DNA from: an uncultured Christensenellaceae bacterium | Lineage (GTDB): Bacteria > Bacillota > Clostridia > Christensenellales > Borkfalkiaceae | NCBI GenBank assembly: GCA_910588695.1 | Contig: CAJUOV010000009.1 | Location: 1-64,000, forward strand | Direction of reading: 5' to 3' | DNA length: 64,000 nucleotides | In this document: in pieces, positions 16,059 through 25,541 of the stretch | How the letters are laid out: every line of letters starts with the position of its first letter | How positions within the stretch are numbered: the first letter of the stretch is position 1 | The notes under the pieces: generated by a model | Told to the model about the DNA's origin: nothing | What the model saw: only the letters and a program-made list of their open reading frames with translations | Databases searched by the model: none | Program-made: the position numbers and the translations under genes

Positions 16059-16908
16059 GAATAAAAATCCCTCCCGCGCCGCAGGGCAGCGCCAAGCCTT
16101 CTTCTGTGGGAAGCCCCACCTCGTAAGATTCCGTTTTACCCTTTCTGCCCGCAAGCGCGAGAGATAAGAGATTGTCGAGTACAGCGGGCTGTAACCCCGT
16201 CGTGTAGCTGTTGATCAGAAAAAATAATGGATCATCCGACAGCAGTTCCGCGCAGAGCTTGACGAAAGGAAACAGATCGTTTTCGATCTTCCACATCTCT
16301 CCGTTCGGACCTCTGCCGTAGGAAGGAGGATCCATAACGATCGCATCGTATTTGTTGCCGCGCCTTATTTCCCGCCGCACAAACTTCACGCAGTCGTCCA
16401 CGATATAGCGGATTCCTTCGGTGATTCCCGAAAGGCGTGCGTTTTCGCCCGCGCGCTCTACCATGCCCTTGGCGGCGTCGACATGCGTGACCTCCGCACC
16501 GGCTTTACAAAGCGCAACGCTCGCTCCGCCCGTATAAGCAAATAGATTGAGCACTTTGATTTTGCGTTTCGCCCCACCGATCAGCCCCGCGCACCTGTCC
16601 CAGTTGACCGCCTGCTCGGGAAAGAGACCCGTGTGCTTAAACCCCATGGGCTTGATGCGAAAGGTCAGATCGCGGTAAGAAACGTTCCAGCTTTCGGGGA
16701 CGGTTTTCTTGTATTCCCAGCCTCCGCCGCCCTTGTCGCTTCGTCTGTATACGGCATGAGCGGGATAGGCAAAGAGATCCCGCTGCGCCTCCCAGATGAC
16801 CTGCGGATCGGGGCGAAGCAAAACGATTTCGCCCCACCGTTCGAGTTTGTATCCGTCGCCCGTTGCAATGACGGAGTAATCTTTCCATTGGTCTGCAAGT
16901 TTTATCAT
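16045..16908 (-). CDS. Class I SAM-dependent methyltransferase, RlmI/RlmK-like (COG1092 type)
   Basis: 287 aa. The SAM site is LFAYTGGASVALCKAGAEV followed by the acidic HVDAA, and the catalytic loop reads DPPSYGRGPNGEMW. This combination is typical of the rRNA large-subunit cytosine/guanine methyltransferase group, although the usual PUA domain is absent and the N terminus is short. The substrate is most likely RNA but is not proven. The start overlaps the serpin stop by 4 nt and the 3' end overlaps the pseudouridine synthase, suggesting that two RNA-modification enzymes are co-translated behind a secreted inhibitor. Confidence 0.85.
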   Translation of the reverse strand: MIKLADQWKDYSVIATGDGYKLERWGEIVLLRPDPQVIWEAQRDLFAYPAHAVYRRSDKGGGGWEYKKTVPESWNVSYRDLTFRIKPMGFKHTGLFPEQAVNWDRCAGLIGGAKRKIKVLNLFAYTGGASVALCKAGAEVTHVDAAKGMVERAGENARLSGITEGIRYIVDDCVKFVRREIRRGNKYDAIVMDPPSYGRGPNGEMWKIENDLFPFVKLCAELLSDDPLFFLINSYTTGLQPAVLDNLLSLALAGRKGKTESYEVGLPTEEGLALPCGAGGIFIHDGT

Positions 16909-18194
16909 AGTTTGTTAACCGCGCCCGAAAACAGCGCAACGTTATTTATGTCCGTGATTAAAAACCCGAAGGCTCTGTCCACTACAAAATCCTCGTAAAT
17001 CGTTTCGCGCGGGGGAACGGAAGTCGCTTCGTCCGCCACGACCGTAACCGCCGCGCCCTCGATCCCCGTCTTGTCCACCGTCAGATCTGTGACGTGCTGC
17101 ACCCTTGTACACACCGCGGGCATATCCGTTATAGAGGAATTATCGCATAAATCATTGTCGAAGAGCAGTTCTATGCCGAATTTTCCCTTCAAAATTTCGA
17201 TAATATCGTTATCGTACTTACATTTGAATTCGGGGAAAAGACAGCGAGTACGGTATTCGGTGTCCTTCGTTTCGTCATAGCCGAGATAGTCTATGACTGC
17301 GTTCGCCTCGGCAAAGTTTTCTGCCGTGAACGCTTCGGAGAGCGAATAGCCCTCCTTCGGCAGAATAAATTTCACTTTATATCCGCCCGAAGCGGAGGCA
17401 TAGAATGACGTAAAAGCGTCGCCCTCGTAGACCCTGCCGAGGCTGTAATCTCCTTGCAGAAGTTTTGCTTCGGTCGAAGAGCCGTCCGCATTCTTAAAAT
17501 CGTATGTCTTTTCCGTAAACGGCAAATCTTTTCCGTCCGTATTCCAAACCGTTTTCAGATACAGCGTATTGATGAGGGTAAAGAGCGTATCCTCGGAGAG
17601 TTGAAAATCTTTGTCAATAAGCCCACGCGTCTGATCCTTGACAAAATGCTGTACCGCTTGATTCGCGGCGGCGTTGTCATTGTAAAAATCCGCCGAATAG
17701 GTGTAGCTCTGATAATATTTTGAGAGCGCGTCGATACAGGTCTGCTTATATTCAAGCCGCTCGTCAAGCCATACGGAATTTCCGAGAGAAAGCGTACAAA
17801 CGACCTCGCCATCATAATTTTCGTTCGTCCTATTCAGAGACTCGTAAAGCGCGGGATAATTCGCCTTCAACTGTTCGTATGTGACGCCCATCGCGGATAA
17901 AATTTCCGCTCTCGTCTCGCCCGCGGCGCACTCCGCGGCAAGCGCAAGCGCTGAATAGACCGAGATCGGCGAAACGGTGAAATTGTCCGTTTCGCAATAT
18001 GTTTCCGCCGCAAAGGACGAGGCGAACGCGTCCGCTTTCGAACGGAACGCCGAGAGATTGTCCGGTTCTCCCGCTTTGAACGCTACGGGTTTGCCGAGCT
18101 GATGACTTCTGCCCCTATCCTCGCAAGCCGCCATGGAGAAGACGCACACCGCAACAAAGCCAAGCGCGACGAACGCAGAAAATCTTTTCTTCAT
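16905..18194 (-). CDS. Serpin (serine/cysteine protease inhibitor), lipoprotein
   Basis: 429 aa from ATG 18194, set by SD AGGAG. The N terminus is a lipoprotein signal peptide (FSMAAC, Cys lipidated). The serpin fold is shown by NFTVSPISVYSALALAAECA and the C-terminal hinge and reactive-centre region EGAAVTVVADEATSVPP, followed by VDRAFGFLITD. Inhibitory serpins carry a small-residue hinge like this one, so it is probably inhibitory and trapped at the outer face of the membrane. Gut bacterial serpins are known to inhibit host and bacterial proteases; the target here is unknown because the exact P1 residue is uncertain. It heads a three-gene operon. Confidence 0.92.
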   Translation of the reverse strand: MKKRFSAFVALGFVAVCVFSMAACEDRGRSHQLGKPVAFKAGEPDNLSAFRSKADAFASSFAAETYCETDNFTVSPISVYSALALAAECAAGETRAEILSAMGVTYEQLKANYPALYESLNRTNENYDGEVVCTLSLGNSVWLDERLEYKQTCIDALSKYYQSYTYSADFYNDNAAANQAVQHFVKDQTRGLIDKDFQLSEDTLFTLINTLYLKTVWNTDGKDLPFTEKTYDFKNADGSSTEAKLLQGDYSLGRVYEGDAFTSFYASASGGYKVKFILPKEGYSLSEAFTAENFAEANAVIDYLGYDETKDTEYRTRCLFPEFKCKYDNDIIEILKGKFGIELLFDNDLCDNSSITDMPAVCTRVQHVTDLTVDKTGIEGAAVTVVADEATSVPPRETIYEDFVVDRAFGFLITDINNVALFSGAVNKL

Positions 18195-18212
18195 ATTTTT
18201 TCTCCTTAATTT

Positions 18213-18241
18213 ATTATAAACGGATTCCGATCGAAAGTAAA
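18213..18241 (-). promoter_or_regulatory. Sigma-A promoter of the serpin operon
   Basis: TTTACT (18241-18236), 17-nt spacer, TATAAT (18218-18213). Confidence 0.82.
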
Positions 18242-18270
18242 GCAAATTCGGCGGGCGGAACTTATTTCGC

Positions 18271-18305
18271 AAAAATAAAAGCCCCGCCCGATAAGCGGCG
18301 CGGGA
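18271..18305 (-). terminator. Terminator of the 18313 lipoprotein gene
   Basis: GC-rich hairpin (18282-18290/18296-18304) followed by a T-rich tract on the minus strand. Confidence 0.75.
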
Positions 18306-18312
18306 CTCGGTT

Positions 18313-19578
18313 TCAAAATTCGCGGATATCGTCGAAAAAATATCCTCCGTTTTTATTCAGATTATACTGTATGACCTCTTCTTTTCCGCCGTACCTTCTC
18401 ATGAGATAATAACAGTATTTCGTGTAATGAGATCCTCCCATAAAATAATCGGGTTCGTCGTCGTAACCTTTGCTCGTAACATAAAACGTATAGCTACCGA
18501 CCTTTAATTCTTTATTTTCATCATTCTCTTCTTTATTCAGCTCGTCGGGGCTCACGCTGCCTCTCAGCGCTCCCCTCGCAACGCGCCGAAATTCCTCCGT
18601 TACGGTATTGTATCCGTAATATTTCACTCCTTGCTGTTCCGATTTTCTGAAAAATATCTTTTCGCCGTTGACGCGCATTTCGGCAGAATGATCATCGTCG
18701 CCGAAATCGTATATGAGACGGGCATTGCTTTCCGAAAACATATAAAAACGTTTGGAATACAGTCTGCCGTTTGCCGTGTCGTAAATGCGCTTTAAGAGAA
18801 GATAGAGCTTCCCGCCCCACTCGTAAACGCCGTCGGAATAAATCCATTGTTCGTTCCAATCGAATCCGTTGAGCGGAGCGGCTTCCCCCGTATTCAGAGA
18901 GACCGCATAAACCCCGATTTTTCCCAACAAATACATATAATTTCCGAGCCGCAGACTCTCCCGAACATAATCGCCTGCAAGAAGAGAGACTTCGCGATAT
19001 TCTCCGTTCATAAACCAACGAAAAGTTTCGTCCTCGGTTTTATAGAGTAAATCCCCGTCGAGAATGCCGCGGTTCAACCCTTCGTACAAAAGTTGGGCGT
19101 TGCGCGAAAAGAGTATGCCGTAACCGGACCGATCGTCGTAAAGATAGACTAACATATCGGAAACGGAAAAACAATAATCGCGCGGATCTTCGGGCGTCGG
19201 AATCGCGCAGACCATGCCCGACGATTTAGATAAATAGTTGTAATGATAGACAATAAACTCTTCGCCGACTTCGAGAATGAAAAAAATTTCATACGTTTCG
19301 CGGACGTACCGATAAGAGTGAATGACAAATTCGTTCTCCCCGCATTCTTTTTCTGCGACGGTGACAACTCTCAGCAGCGTTTCCTCCTCGGTGCCGTCCG
19401 TGAAAGAACGCATGTTTCCCCGATACAGAAACAGTCCCTCCGCCTTACCCATGCTTTCGGGAATCACATCCGCTTCAGTACGAGGTTCTACCGAACATGC
19501 GGCGCAAAACAACGCGGGCACGAGAACAGCCAACGCCGAAATCGCAGAGATAAAAATACAGCGCAACCTCTTTTTCAT
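18313..19578 (-). CDS. Predicted lipoprotein of unknown function (possible beta-propeller)
   Basis: 421 aa. The signal peptide ends in the lipobox FCAAC with Cys as the modified residue. The remainder is rich in Tyr, Trp, Phe and Gly in short strands, with recurring patterns such as YMYLLGKIGVYAVSLNTGE and WGGKLYLLLKRIYD, suggesting a beta-propeller-like fold. I recognise no named family. The promoter places the -10 box 6 nt before ATG 19578 and there is no proper SD, so a leaderless message is predicted. It is monocistronic. Confidence 0.72.
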   Translation of the reverse strand: MKKRLRCIFISAISALAVLVPALFCAACSVEPRTEADVIPESMGKAEGLFLYRGNMRSFTDGTEEETLLRVVTVAEKECGENEFVIHSYRYVRETYEIFFILEVGEEFIVYHYNYLSKSSGMVCAIPTPEDPRDYCFSVSDMLVYLYDDRSGYGILFSRNAQLLYEGLNRGILDGDLLYKTEDETFRWFMNGEYREVSLLAGDYVRESLRLGNYMYLLGKIGVYAVSLNTGEAAPLNGFDWNEQWIYSDGVYEWGGKLYLLLKRIYDTANGRLYSKRFYMFSESNARLIYDFGDDDHSAEMRVNGEKIFFRKSEQQGVKYYGYNTVTEEFRRVARGALRGSVSPDELNKEENDENKELKVGSYTFYVTSKGYDDEPDYFMGGSHYTKYCYYLMRRYGGKEEVIQYNLNKNGGYFFDDIREF

Positions 19579-19584
19579 AATTTT

Positions 19585-19613
19585 ATTTTACCACTCTCTT
19601 TTTCCGAATGCAA
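19585..19613 (-). promoter_or_regulatory. Leaderless-type promoter
   Basis: TTGCAT (19613-19608), 17-nt spacer, TAAAAT (19590-19585), then 6 nt to ATG 19578. Confidence 0.78.
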
Positions 19614-19621
19614 GCGTTCAG

Positions 19622-19650
19622 AAAAAAAATCTCCGCCTGCGCGGAGATTT
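19622..19650 (-). terminator. Terminator of the cytoplasmic GH51 gene
   Basis: 8-bp perfect stem ATCTCCGC/GCGGAGAT with a 4-nt loop and a T8 tract on the minus strand. Confidence 0.92.
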
Positions 19651-19657
19651 TACTAAA

Positions 19658-21607
19658 TTATTTCATAAATACAAGCACGCTGAAACTTCTCGGCGGAAGG
19701 ATCGCGGAGCGGGGAGCGGCGGGCGCAACTTCGACGGGCGCGATCTTATTGGGTTCTTCGATCGTGTTATAATCGCTCAATTCTCCTTCAAGGCGGTGGA
19801 TTCTCGTGAGAGAACCGAAATCGAAATCCGCTTCGAATTCCGCTTCGACCTCTTTTTCGGAGGCATTGACGACCTTTACGAATACCATTCCGTCTCTTTC
19901 CGCCGCAGACGCGTAAATTTTCAGATTTTCTTCCGACTCGGTAGGCAACGCAAAATCTCCCGCATAGCGGCTGTACATCTGCTGAACGTAGTAGTTCGCC
20001 GTTGCGTAAGAGTTTTTTCCGTCAAACCAAATGAGATCGGGACTCCACTGCGTATAGCCGAGACGGGCAAAGAGCGGCGCATAAGAAGCCATAACGACCA
20101 CGTCTGCATTCTGTTCCATTCCCGTCATAAACGCCGCTTCCGCAAGTCCTCCCTCCCAACGGTTTGCCTGCGGCGCGTTGAAAAGCGCGCATCCCGAATC
20201 GGGAATATGCGCCGCATACTCGCCCGCGTAGACCTTTCCCTCTCTCGGATAATCGTCGTAGAGGTGTACGTTCTTGTAGAGCCATTCGGGAGACACATAA
20301 AAATGCTCGTCCGAAGCATAGACAAATTCGGGATTTTCTTCGAGTTTTTTCCGCGTCCATCTCCATGCGCTCTCGTAAGAAGGAGTTCCGACCGTGGGAC
20401 CTACCGTACCGATAATTTTAAGATCGGGATATTTTTCATGCAGACGCTTTTCGAAAATTTCGAAACGTTTATAAAATTCGTTGCTTTTTCCGTTTATTTC
20501 GTCAAGCCACTGTTCGTTGCCCACGCCCAAATATTCGAGCGCGAAAGGCTGCGGGTGCCCCATCTCGGCGCGCACTCTGCCCCATACGGTGTCCGCGCCG
20601 CCGCGGGCAAATTCCACCACGTCCAATGCGTCCTGCACGCAAGTTTCGAATTCGGGACTGTCGAGCGGAGCAAACTGCGTCGACATATATTGGCACGCGA
20701 TTCCCACGCTCACCACGGGAAGCGGCTTCGCCCCCAGATATTCGCACAATCTGAAATACTCGTAAAAGCCGATCGCGAGCGTCTGCCCGTAGTGGGAAAA
20801 CTCGGTACGGAAATGGTTGCCCTCATCCGCCGCATGCACCGCCCAGCGGTTCCAGTTATGCTTGCGGCGCTCCTTGATCCCGAGCGAATTTTTCCAGAGA
20901 TACCTGTTTTCGAGGCTGTTTCCTTCGACAACGCATCCCCCCGGAAAACGCAAGAATCCGGGCTGCAATTCTTTCATGTAGCTAACGAGATCGCGGCGGA
21001 ATACGCCGAACACAGCGTTTTCGGGGATCATCGAGAACGCATCGAGATGCACCGTGCCGCTTTTTGCGAGAGTGATTGCAAAATCGCCCTTATCTAGAGA
21101 TGCTTTGCTCTTTATGGTAAACTGATATCTGTGCCACTTTCCGTCCGCTTTGAAGCTGATTTTCTTGCCTATGACCGCCGCGCCCTTATTGAAAACGCCG
21201 ACAAACGCCGCGCCCTTGTAATCGTAAGAACGCGCGTAAAAGGAGACACGGTATTTCATTCCCCGTTCGAGATATATTCCGTCGAATGCCTTATTCTTCA
21301 TTCCCCCGCCCGCAACGGAAGCGACAAGGCGCATATAGTGCTGATTTTCGTTAAAGAGCGCACGGTCCGTCTTGACTTTGAGAACCGCAGAATCGCGTTC
21401 GGGAAAGGACTCCCATGCGTAACCGCCGTCAGAGACGACGACGTACCGATCCCATTCGCCCGACGCGTCTTTCGCCTCGAAATTGGGATTTTCGAGCATT
21501 TCGGCATTCAGTCCGCCGTCGAGCGCATAGTTCAGATCCTCGATAAAGAGCCCGACTGTTCCCTTGGAGATCGCTTTTTTATTTTCGCGTGTAAATTGAA
21601 TTTTCAT
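19658..21607 (-). CDS. Alpha-L-arabinofuranosidase, GH51, cytoplasmic
   Basis: 649 aa without a signal peptide. An N-terminal GTVGLFIEDLNYALDGG strand opens the catalytic barrel, interrupted by a carbohydrate-binding-like insert. The acid/base Glu is in LGVGNEQW and the nucleophile Glu in VYAGEYAAH; GFLRFPGGCVVEGN is the conserved substrate-site loop. GH51 enzymes release terminal arabinofuranose from arabinan, arabinoxylan or short oligosaccharides. The lack of a signal suggests it trims imported oligosaccharides. It starts 19 nt after the Na/Pi transporter gene with a good SD (AAGGGGG), so the two are probably co-transcribed, though no functional link is obvious. Confidence 0.92.
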   Translation of the reverse strand: MKIQFTRENKKAISKGTVGLFIEDLNYALDGGLNAEMLENPNFEAKDASGEWDRYVVVSDGGYAWESFPERDSAVLKVKTDRALFNENQHYMRLVASVAGGGMKNKAFDGIYLERGMKYRVSFYARSYDYKGAAFVGVFNKGAAVIGKKISFKADGKWHRYQFTIKSKASLDKGDFAITLAKSGTVHLDAFSMIPENAVFGVFRRDLVSYMKELQPGFLRFPGGCVVEGNSLENRYLWKNSLGIKERRKHNWNRWAVHAADEGNHFRTEFSHYGQTLAIGFYEYFRLCEYLGAKPLPVVSVGIACQYMSTQFAPLDSPEFETCVQDALDVVEFARGGADTVWGRVRAEMGHPQPFALEYLGVGNEQWLDEINGKSNEFYKRFEIFEKRLHEKYPDLKIIGTVGPTVGTPSYESAWRWTRKKLEENPEFVYASDEHFYVSPEWLYKNVHLYDDYPREGKVYAGEYAAHIPDSGCALFNAPQANRWEGGLAEAAFMTGMEQNADVVVMASYAPLFARLGYTQWSPDLIWFDGKNSYATANYYVQQMYSRYAGDFALPTESEENLKIYASAAERDGMVFVKVVNASEKEVEAEFEADFDFGSLTRIHRLEGELSDYNTIEEPNKIAPVEVAPAAPRSAILPPRSFSVLVFMK

Positions 21608-21626
21608 AATGCCCCCTTCCGGATAT

Positions 21627-23300
21627 TCAGCCGGCTATGACTTTATTTTCCGAAGACTGCTCGATGGAGTGCGCAATATATGTTATATGATCGGCAGCGC
21701 GTTCCAGATTCCCGACAAGATTGATGAATACGCTCGAATTCTGCGGTTGACACTTCCCTTCGTTGAGCCGTTCGATATGTTTGCTCACAAGCGAACGACG
21801 GTCTTTATCGATCGCATCCTCCTGCGCGTCAACCTCTTCGAGTTTTGCAAAGTCCTTTCCGAGATAGGCGTCGAACGAAAGATCGAACAGATTTTTGATT
21901 TTACCGTACATCCCTTCGAGCCCCGTCAAGAACTCCTGCGAAAACACGAGATTGTCGTTGACGTAGTGTCCCGTATATTTTGTAACATTGTCGGCAAGTT
22001 CGCCGATACGCATGATGTCGTTGAGCACGTAGTGCAACGCCGATACCGTCTTTTCCTCGTCGATCGCAAGCGATGAAGCAGACAGCTTGATAAGATAAGA
22101 GACGACTTTTTTATTCGCCGCAGCAAGTTCTTCATTATGCTCTACGACTTTCTCTTTGACTTTTTCGTCCTTTTTAAGGAACGCGCCGAACGAAAGATTG
22201 AGCGTATTCATGGCGTATGTAAAGATTTTACCCGTTTCCTGATAAAGATATCCGAGCGCGACAGACGGCGAAGTGAGAAGCCGTTCGTCCAGCTCGATGA
22301 GAGCGAGAGAACCCTCATCTTCCCCTTTCTTTTTATCTCGCACCAAAAGATTGGCAAGTTTTACGAACAACTTGATAAAGGGCAAGAAGATCAAGGTGCA
22401 CGTCACATTGAAAATGGTATGGAAGAGCGCGATGCACATTTCGGGATTTTTGGGGAACGCGGGGGTCAGAAGCGTATCGGCAAAACCCTGCCATGCGAGC
22501 AATAAAACGGCAAAGATGATCGCGCCGAAAAAGTTGAACAAAAAGTGAATGAGCGCCGCGCGCTTTGCGCTGGGATTCGCCCCGAACGAAGAGATGAGCG
22601 CCGTGATACAGGTACCGATATTCGAACCGATGATAATGAAGTAGAGCGCGTTGCCCGCCCCGCCGCCGATCGCGATTCCGCTCGCCGTCATGGAGATAAT
22701 AATTGCGTTGACCGCCGTCGAAGACTGTACGAGCGCAGTGATCGCAATACCGATCAAGAGAAGCAACAACGGGTGGATTTTCGCGCCGAATACGCGTTTG
22801 ATGACTTCGGCTTCTTCGCCGTCTGTGGGGAACGCCCCCTTCATCACCATAAGCCCCACAAAAATCAATCCGAATCCCGCAAGCGCACTACCGATCGCCT
22901 TTACTTTTTCCTTTTTCGAAATCATCAGCATGAGCGCGCCGACCGCCGCACAGGCGAGAAAGAACGTTGTAATTTCGATGTCGCTCAAAGAGACGATCCA
23001 AGTGACGAGCGTTGTTCCGATGTTCGCGCCCATGATCATGGCGGTCGCCTGAAAAAGCGTCATGATTCCCGCATTGACGAGACCGACGACCATGACCGTC
23101 GTAAATGCGGAACTCTGCCCGAGCACCGTGACCGCGGTACCGATCCCAACGCAGGCAAAACGGTTCTTCGCCGTTTTGTTGAGCATCGCTTTGAGCTTAT
23201 TGTGCGCGAGCCTCGTCAGATTTTCGGAGAGCATTTTCATGCCGATGAGAAGCGCGCCCATGCCACCCAAAATCTCTAATATGATGTAAACATAGCCCAT
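21627..23300 (-). CDS. Na/Pi cotransporter family protein with PhoU-like domain
   Basis: 557 aa from ATG 23300 (SD AGAGGA); an upstream ATG at 23339 lacks an SD. The first ~330 residues contain two Na/Pi repeats with the QSS motifs GQSSAFTTVMVVG and VQSSTAVNAIIIS. The C-terminal ~200 residues are helical and PhoU-like. Family members (NptA/YjbB) move phosphate with sodium across the cytoplasmic membrane, often as exporters. Direction cannot be told. It leads a two-gene unit with the GH51 enzyme. Confidence 0.92.
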   Translation of the reverse strand: MGYVYIILEILGGMGALLIGMKMLSENLTRLAHNKLKAMLNKTAKNRFACVGIGTAVTVLGQSSAFTTVMVVGLVNAGIMTLFQATAMIMGANIGTTLVTWIVSLSDIEITTFFLACAAVGALMLMISKKEKVKAIGSALAGFGLIFVGLMVMKGAFPTDGEEAEVIKRVFGAKIHPLLLLLIGIAITALVQSSTAVNAIIISMTASGIAIGGGAGNALYFIIIGSNIGTCITALISSFGANPSAKRAALIHFLFNFFGAIIFAVLLLAWQGFADTLLTPAFPKNPEMCIALFHTIFNVTCTLIFLPFIKLFVKLANLLVRDKKKGEDEGSLALIELDERLLTSPSVALGYLYQETGKIFTYAMNTLNLSFGAFLKKDEKVKEKVVEHNEELAAANKKVVSYLIKLSASSLAIDEEKTVSALHYVLNDIMRIGELADNVTKYTGHYVNDNLVFSQEFLTGLEGMYGKIKNLFDLSFDAYLGKDFAKLEEVDAQEDAIDKDRRSLVSKHIERLNEGKCQPQNSSVFINLVGNLERAADHITYIAHSIEQSSENKVIAG

Positions 23301-23362
23301 AGACTTGTCCTCTCTCGTAAGCGAAACGGCTTTTTGCATAACCGCAAAATTCCCGTATTTTT

Positions 23363-23391
23363 ATTATAATTGAAAGTCGGTATTTTGTCAT
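23363..23391 (-). promoter_or_regulatory. Sigma-A promoter for the Na/Pi transporter
   Basis: ATGACA (23391-23386), 17-nt spacer, TATAAT (23368-23363). Confidence 0.75.
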
Positions 23392-23429
23392 TCTTTTTAC
23401 GGCTATTTGCAAAAAATATTTTGCCCCAC

Positions 23430-23463
23430 AAAAAACTCTCCCCGAAATTTCGGGGAGAGTAAA
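23430..23463 (-). terminator. Terminator of the InlB-repeat lipoprotein gene
   Basis: 13-bp perfect stem ACTCTCCCCGAAA/TTTCGGGGAGAGT followed by T6 on the minus strand. Confidence 0.92.
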
Positions 23464-23493
23464 ACCGTTTATTTTATAGTTTTATATCAAATA

Positions 23494-25485
23494 TTAAGAC
23501 GCATACGTCCCTTTAACAAGGCTTACCGTATCGCTTACGAATGCGGAACCGTCCGCATTGGAAATACCGAACTCTAAATTCTCCAAATTCAATCCGGTTA
23601 CTTCGATAATTCTCGTTGCAATAATCGTTTCCATATTTGTGTCGTCGCTTGCATATTTATTACAAACAATTCTCATCGTTCCCGCATTATCCAAAGAAAC
23701 GCTGACCTGCAAACGCGAATTCGGAAGAGTTTCATTGTCATGAGTGTTGTGCACCATATTCGTACCTTCGACTGCTCCGTTAATCGTCTTACCCGAAGGC
23801 GTACTGGGAGTCCAACCGTCTATATAGCGAATTTCATAAACTAAATTTCCGTTTTCACGAATCGTTAAGATTGCTCCCGCCCATTGATTAACGGAAAAAT
23901 CAGAATATTGCATTGTAAATACAGCAGTGTTCCCCGCCGCAAGAGTCGTTCTTATATCGGACGAAGTCTGACTGGTCCACCAATTCGTATTAGTTACCGT
24001 AAGACTGCTTTCTGTAAGCGTCGCATTACAAATATTACAGGTATTGTTTACTGCGTCTTTATGAGTGCAAATAATTTTACAAATTGAGCATGCGCCGTTA
24101 ATATAATTGTGCGCGGTATGAACTGGATTCACTTGATCGCAACCAGCTTCTGTGCAAACGTCGTCGTTGCCGTAAACATGGGTGTGACGATTGAGTTCGG
24201 TTAAATCGATATAACATTTTTCCGAACCGAAGCCAAGTTTATAGCTTTCCGCAAAAGTCTGACCGCTTGCAGGCACAATTGTATAGACCATGGTCTGCGT
24301 TAAATCGGCTTTTGTTGCAACAAGCGTAACAACAATCTTAGAATCGCTGGTCCAATTATACGTGATTTTAACGTTGCAATCTGCGATTACGGTTTTGAAA
24401 TTATCCCAATTGATACCGTTCGCATCTTTCTGGATAACTCCCCAATTTTCCGCCGCAGACATATCTGCGCCCGCTCCGCCATTCGCGGTATCGTTCACCC
24501 AATTGTCCATACGGAAAGCGCCGTTCGGCGTTTCTCCGCTCCAAAGCACGGCAAAAATCGTATGGTAATTTTGAGTCGCGTCGGAAGTCATCTTTCCTGT
24601 AACTTCCACTTTCTCACCCTGAGTGATCGTCGTGCTGTACGGCGCAATCGCATAATTGTTCGAAAAATCTTTTGCCCCTACTTCCAAATGATAACTGACA
24701 GGGAACAGAGTTATCGTTTTGCCGACTGCGTTGCCGAAAAGTTCGCTGATAAGCGTTTCTCCATCGGCTTTTTTTTCTGCATTTCCCTTGACCGCCCATT
24801 CGTTCACGAAAAAGTTCTCGCTGTCGGTAATATTCGTAGGGAATTTACCGGCGGTTCCGAGCTTTTCGGTTGCCTCATACTCTACGGAAGTTCCTTCCGT
24901 TGCGTCTTCGGATTCAAGGAAGACGACCGTATAAAAACCTTCTTTCTCAAATACCGCGGTGAGCGTAACGTTGCCCGTCACGGTATACTGCGTTCCCGCC
25001 GCCAGCACCGTCTCGGTCTCGCCGACTTTCCAGCCCGCGAACGTGTAATTTTCCTGCGCTTCGACAGCGGGCAGAGCGACCTGCTTTCCGTCTGCGATCA
25101 CTTGCGCCTCGGGAATGGTTACGCCGTCCGCCTCAAAATGCGATTCGCCCCATTCGTAGGTCACCGTAAACAACTCCGCCCATTTCGCCGTAAAGGTCAC
25201 GTTGCTTGCAGGCATTGTAAACTGCGCGCCCGCCGCGTAAACATTGTTGTTATACGTCCAGCCCGCGAACTCGAAGCCCGTATTCGTGAACGTATTGTCT
25301 TTCAACGTAAACTTATCGCCCTTTTGGTGTTGCGCTTCGGTCGGAGCGGTACCCGTTACCGTAGCACCCCCCCCCGCGTAAGTTACATTATACAAGGTTT
25401 CTTCACCGCAAGCGGCGAACGCGACTGCTGCTGCGGCGCATACGAGCGACGCGGACAGTACAGTTACAAGTGTTTTCTTTTTCAT
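23494..25485 (-). CDS. InlB B-repeat surface lipoprotein, possibly phase variable
   Basis: 663 aa. The signal peptide ends in the lipobox AFAAC. Residues ~30-190 hold three InlB-type repeats (for instance GFEFAGWTYNNN...TFTAKW and YTFAGWKVGE). A central domain follows, then a Cys-rich segment with CTEAGC, CSICKIIC and CNIC that looks like small zinc-knuckle repeats, then a C-terminal beta domain resembling a ligand-binding module. Such proteins act at the cell surface in adhesion or glycan binding. A run of nine G on the coding strand (codons ~37-40) sits just after the signal peptide; slippage there would truncate the protein. SD AGGGGGAAG precedes ATG 25485. Confidence 0.85.
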   Translation of the reverse strand: MKKKTLVTVLSASLVCAAAAVAFAACGEETLYNVTYAGGGATVTGTAPTEAQHQKGDKFTLKDNTFTNTGFEFAGWTYNNNVYAAGAQFTMPASNVTFTAKWAELFTVTYEWGESHFEADGVTIPEAQVIADGKQVALPAVEAQENYTFAGWKVGETETVLAAGTQYTVTGNVTLTAVFEKEGFYTVVFLESEDATEGTSVEYEATEKLGTAGKFPTNITDSENFFVNEWAVKGNAEKKADGETLISELFGNAVGKTITLFPVSYHLEVGAKDFSNNYAIAPYSTTITQGEKVEVTGKMTSDATQNYHTIFAVLWSGETPNGAFRMDNWVNDTANGGAGADMSAAENWGVIQKDANGINWDNFKTVIADCNVKITYNWTSDSKIVVTLVATKADLTQTMVYTIVPASGQTFAESYKLGFGSEKCYIDLTELNRHTHVYGNDDVCTEAGCDQVNPVHTAHNYINGACSICKIICTHKDAVNNTCNICNATLTESSLTVTNTNWWTSQTSSDIRTTLAAGNTAVFTMQYSDFSVNQWAGAILTIRENGNLVYEIRYIDGWTPSTPSGKTINGAVEGTNMVHNTHDNETLPNSRLQVSVSLDNAGTMRIVCNKYASDDTNMETIIATRIIEVTGLNLENLEFGISNADGSAFVSDTVSLVKGTYAS
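25367..25375 (-). repeat. G9 homopolymer in coding sequence
   Basis: Nine C on the plus strand, G9 in the coding strand, encoding part of Ala-Gly-Gly-Gly. It is the longest G/C homopolymer noticed in the window and lies in a surface-protein gene, a classic contingency-locus position. Confidence 0.85.
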
Positions 25486-25541
25486 TTTCTTCCCCCTTTT
25501 TGGTATTGAATTTCACGTAGGATTTATAAAATCCATATCTT

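Noticed and set aside
19322..21097. 591-codon plus-strand open frame
   Set aside because: Antisense to the GH51 gene and the 18313 lipoprotein; no start signal or family similarity.
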